A stretch of 64,000 nucleotides of DNA, from assembly GCF_032854445.1 (NCBI RefSeq), contig NC_088296.1:19149485-19213484 (forward strand), read 5' to 3'. The translations under genes were made by a program, and so were the position numbers. This DNA is from Liolophura sinensis (taxonomy: Eukaryota > Mollusca > Polyplacophora > Chitonida > Chitonidae). This document shows positions 60,771-64,000 of this stretch, one piece after another. Each line of letters starts with the position of its first letter. Position 1 is the first letter of the stretch. The notes under the pieces are model-generated. The model had not been told where the DNA came from, searched no databases, and saw nothing but the letters and a program-made list of their open reading frames with translations.

Positions 60771-61012
60771 TGGCTCAGTTGGTTAGCGCGCTAGCGCAGC
60801 GCAATGACCCAGGAGTCTCTCACCAATGCGGTTGCTGTGAGTTCAAGTCCAGCTCATGCTGGCTTTCTCTTCGGCCGTATGTGGGAAGGTCTGGCAGCAA
60901 CCTGCGGGTGGTTGTGGGTATGTCAGTCCGCCCACCATAATGCTGGCCGCCGTCGTATAAGTGAAATATTCTTGAGTTCGGCGTAAAACACCAATCAAAA
61001 AAACAAAAAAAA
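60771..61012 (+). mobile_element. tRNA-derived SINE (unit 3)
   Basis: Same insertion as in units 1 and 2. The poly(A) tail is interrupted by one C. Confidence 0.8.
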
Positions 61013-61883
61013 GTTAGAATAAAACCTAAACGTAGGTAAACTGATATGATGCCAGATTTTACCGGTTAACATGTGACCACCTGCCAGCTATCAAACTGTC
61101 GTCGCTGCTCTGGTCCTACTCCCTATGCTCTGTGTGTATTTCATAGGGGGAGTTTTGTGCTCGAACTCTTTTATAATTGAACGTAGAAAAAGTCCAACTG
61201 TCTCGTGTGACCTATCAAAATTGTTTGGCAACTATTTTGATAGCATTCATTAAATACATGGGTGTCTGTAAAAAGTGTAATATAAAGAAATTTTGTGTGG
61301 ACAAATGAATAAGAAAATTGAGAATCTAAACGTTGTGTGAACTCGAGAATTTCCAAAAAGAAAGACGTGTCATTTGTGCCTCTGGAATGGGGTGAAACAG
61401 GTGATCATTAAATCAATTTCTACATGGTTGCCTAACATTTTTCACCATTCACCATTCACATGACACAGTAGGACTGTTTTTACCTTCAACGACAAAAATG
61501 TTCCAATGCCAAACTCTCCTATTATACTACAAAATAGCCGCTTCCTGTGAACTTCACCTACAACTGTTAGTTTCATTTCTATTTATTGACTTATCTGTTA
61601 CACTCTGTGTTCAACCCCGATTTGTTCAAGAATTCTTCGCCTACATCACGACGATCATGTTTATGTTTGAACGATACTAGACCGTGTAGATAAAGTCAAA
61701 GTGTCGGGATTAAACCGTGACACCTGAGGGAAACGGACTTTCTGGAGGGATGCCTTTGAACATATCAAATTACATGTATATGTTTTACTGAGGCGTAGAA
61801 ATGCACTAAATCTGTATACAAATAAAGCATTTTGTCTAAAACATCAAAAATTAAATTTTGAACATGTGCTTTGGAGAAAAGTG

Positions 61884-62107
61884 TTATATGTTTTTAACGA
61901 CCCATACTGTCCATTTTGGATTCTTCTTGTAAGTGATCGCAGAACTTCCCCTATATCCTCTACACTCAAAGGTATCCACGTTGAAATTAAACACGGTACA
62001 CATTTCATTCTCCATGCAAACACGTGAACACATGGTGGGCTGGGAAATTCTTAGCGTAAATAGCGGATCTCCAATAAGCAGGTTAGCATCCGGCTCACGC
62101 ATGACAA
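61884..62107 (-). CDS. Gene D PAN/apple-like terminal exon
   Basis: 224 nt with an acceptor after a T-rich run. CSRVCMENEMC and the final WTVWVVKNI are kept. Two substitutions separate it from the gene A and B exons. Confidence 0.73.
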
Positions 62108-62917
62108 CTGTAAAAAAAAGAAAAACGTGCATAAAGCCTGTACATATTTTGAAAAATTCTGAAAGAAGACATATCAAGTCCAGAGTAATAAAAGTTAGAA
62201 AATGTCTTAGAAAATTGTTTTCAGTGGGGTCGGTAGATTTGTTCCGTGTACAGTTATTTAATAAATGGATTGTAAAACGGTCCATTGCTTAATAAAATAG
62301 AAAATTCAAGCAACTCGATGAACGGTAAACGTCATGGAAATTGTAACGCTTAATTCACTAAAGATTTGTTGCAAGAGTGAACAAAACACCCAAACAACTG
62401 CTGGTGAAACTCTATCACTGAAACATTGGCGAGGAACAGTAGTATAGAGAGTAGACAAATCTCCACTGAGCGTGTCCTTATGCGGGACAGTTATTTGAGC
62501 GCCCAGCTCTTTAGTACAATATTTCTGTTAGTCAGAATCCACAAACTGTTGACGCCTTAACTATTTGTAATTCAACAACATGACTTTTTTTACATTGACG
62601 GAAATATCTTCGTTAAGAGAGTGAATAACTTTGGTGGTACAGCTTTTTGAATTTCTTTAATTAAGAAAGGACAAATTAGTTAATTAGTTCCTCCTGAGTA
62701 GATCGTTATAAAATATGATTATGTTGCGAAAAGTGTTATAGTGATATTTGGCTTCTCTTCCAGAACTTCTAGAAATTCTTGCACGCAAATATAATATTCT
62801 TTGGGCCTACATCGATGTTTCTCTATAGCTAATAGTCATTTGAGTCATTAGTTTTTAAGATTCCTTGCGTGTTTCGATCATCACTGAAAATGTTGACTAT
62901 TTCTAAGAAAGTACATC

Positions 62918-62993
<76 letters not shown>

Positions 62994-63481
62994 TTATACA
63001 TGTGCTAAAAATGTTGACTACTTCTATTTTATACCTGTACTGTTATGGTTCTTTGGGTTAATTGAACGTTATGTCAGAATTGACTTCGCAGTTATTTAGA
63101 AATGTTTTATTTTACTTGACGGCTTGTACAATACACAAATGTATTGTTTGACACCCATAGATTAAAATGGAACTTTATCTGCAACTTTTCACGCTGCTAC
63201 CATGTATTAGGTTGCAGTTTAATAAGAGGAGCCAATGCGAACAATAAAAACATCGGTAAATTAATTGGAAAGTGAATGATATGGTGTAAATGTATGGTGT
63301 CCTCTATTACGGTTGGGGACTACTGGTGCAAAATAAATGGCCAGTGACATCTCATGGCTTACTAAACTTTTAATGTTACCTGTCCTTGTGGCTTTTTGAT
63401 GAACGGGCATAACAGGCTTCTGCTTTGATTCCAGGTCAGGCTTCACTTTTGGTTCCAACACTGGCTTCAATACAGGTGCGT
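61884..63481 (-). CDS. Gene D: last two exons of a fourth CTLD gene
   Basis: The hinge exon 63481-63380 (102 nt) and the terminal PAN exon 62107-61884 (224 nt, TAA at the end) are present. The CTLD exons lie right of the window. The hinge has one Thr-to-Arg change. The PAN exon differs from genes A and B by an Arg-to-Gly and a Thr-to-Ala change in the segment after CRGY. Splice sites are kept: the hinge donor is GTAACA and its acceptor CAG. Confidence 0.7.
62920..62998. repeat. (TA)n microsatellite, unit 3, interrupted
   Basis: TA repeats broken by TTTATA steps near 62984 and 62994. Confidence 0.95.
63380..63481 (-). CDS. Gene D hinge exon
   Basis: 102 nt, phase 1. Same linker as in genes A and B, ending HQKATRTG. 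Confidence 0.68.
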
Positions 63482-64000
63482 CTGAAAAACAAATGGTTTA
63501 CAATTGTCTACAACTACTACGTTTTTTATATTTATTTTCGCGATACAGAAACATCATTCTACTCAGTTTGCCTACATAGGTACGCATGTTCATTACGACC
63601 ACTTATTGCGACAGTCATCTAAAAATATTTTCAAAAAGGTTTGTTTGTGGCTGTATATGAACGTTAGGGGCAGTCCATAAAGTATGTATCCTCTAAATCC
63701 GAACTTTACAAATGCACGACCAAAATTGTTGGAGATTATTACTCCCCTGATATATTTTCTTCTCTGTATAAAAGCATTGAATATCGCTATTTTTTCTTAA
63801 TTTTACAGCTTCTGGCAATCGTTATAGCAATTCTGTTTTGTTCACATTTTGGTTCGTTTCGTACAAGCATTCATCAGCATCTGGTACCGTTTCTAGTCCT
63901 GATCAGCGATGCTTGAAATGTTTACCCAGACTACTCAGGCCACACAGATCATGTAACCAGGGACAGGCCTCAGCGACACCTATCTTGTTCAAGATGTCGC

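Larger units (their letters stand above)
45838..64000. repeat. Tandem unit 3 of the array (incomplete at the window end)
   Basis: 18163 bp of the third unit are present. Its ends are nearly identical to unit 2, but 49.0-56.4 kb is visibly more diverged. Private changes are a ~210 bp deletion near 50918, a deletion near 51452, a 497 bp insertion at 51501-51997, a Tc1 fragment at 55034-55634 that replaces ~815 bp, a SINE at 58038-58318 and a ~91 bp insertion near 63027-63117. Confidence 0.95.

Noticed and set aside
1-64000. CRISPR arrays, bacterial operons, integrons or viral genomes
   Set aside because: The sequence is intron-bearing animal DNA with SINEs. I found no spaced short repeats, ribosome-binding sites or viral gene sets.

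Overview
This is a eukaryotic (metazoan) window. It is AT-rich, gene-sparse, split by introns and full of SINE and retroelement fossils. The SINEs end in a 3' tail of the type '...GTATAAGTGAAATATTCTTGAGT..GGCGTAAAACACCAATCAA' followed by poly(A), which I know from marine mollusc genomes. Together with the C-type lectin and PAN exons this suggests a mollusc (bivalve or gastropod). That assignment is recognition from memory, not a database result.

The whole window is one tandem array: about 2.8 copies of a ~22.9 kb unit in head-to-tail order. Unit 1 is 1-22931, unit 2 is 22932-45837, and unit 3 is 45838-64000 and runs off the edge. Unit borders are arbitrary because the window opens inside a unit. 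Units 1 and 2 are nearly identical. Unit 3 is nearly identical at its ends but clearly more diverged between about 49.0 and 56.4 kb, where it also carries private insertions and deletions.

All convincing coding sequence is on the minus strand, as small exons with GT-AG borders that are all in phase 1. Reading from high to low coordinates, the order is: signal-peptide exon, CTLD-1 (two exons), CTLD-2 (two exons), a Pro/Lys-rich hinge exon, and a terminal PAN/apple-like exon with the stop codon. The seven exons (61, 258, 159, 258, 156, 102 and 224 nt) join without a frame break to a predicted secreted protein of 405 residues. Each gene straddles a unit border, so every unit holds the 3' half of one gene and the 5' half of the next. 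The window contains two complete genes (A, 31959 to 16102; B, 54848 to 38992), the 5' part of a third (C, 9042 to 1607, running off the left edge, with a frameshifted exon) and the last two exons of a fourth (D, 63481 to 61884). Neither CTLD shows the EPN/QPD or WND calcium-sugar motifs. A second signal-peptide exon lies 3' of the first one in every unit, but only unit 3 keeps its splice donor.

The rest is repeats. These include fossils of a YIDD-type reverse transcriptase in both orientations, a degenerate LINE reverse transcriptase, several tRNA-derived SINEs of different ages, an unnamed interspersed repeat, (TA)n, poly(G) and (GCAC)n tracts, a degenerate ~16 bp minisatellite and, only in unit 3, a Tc1 transposase fragment and a young full-length SINE with target-site duplications. 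A conserved cluster of CRE-like ACGTCA sites lies between the genes.
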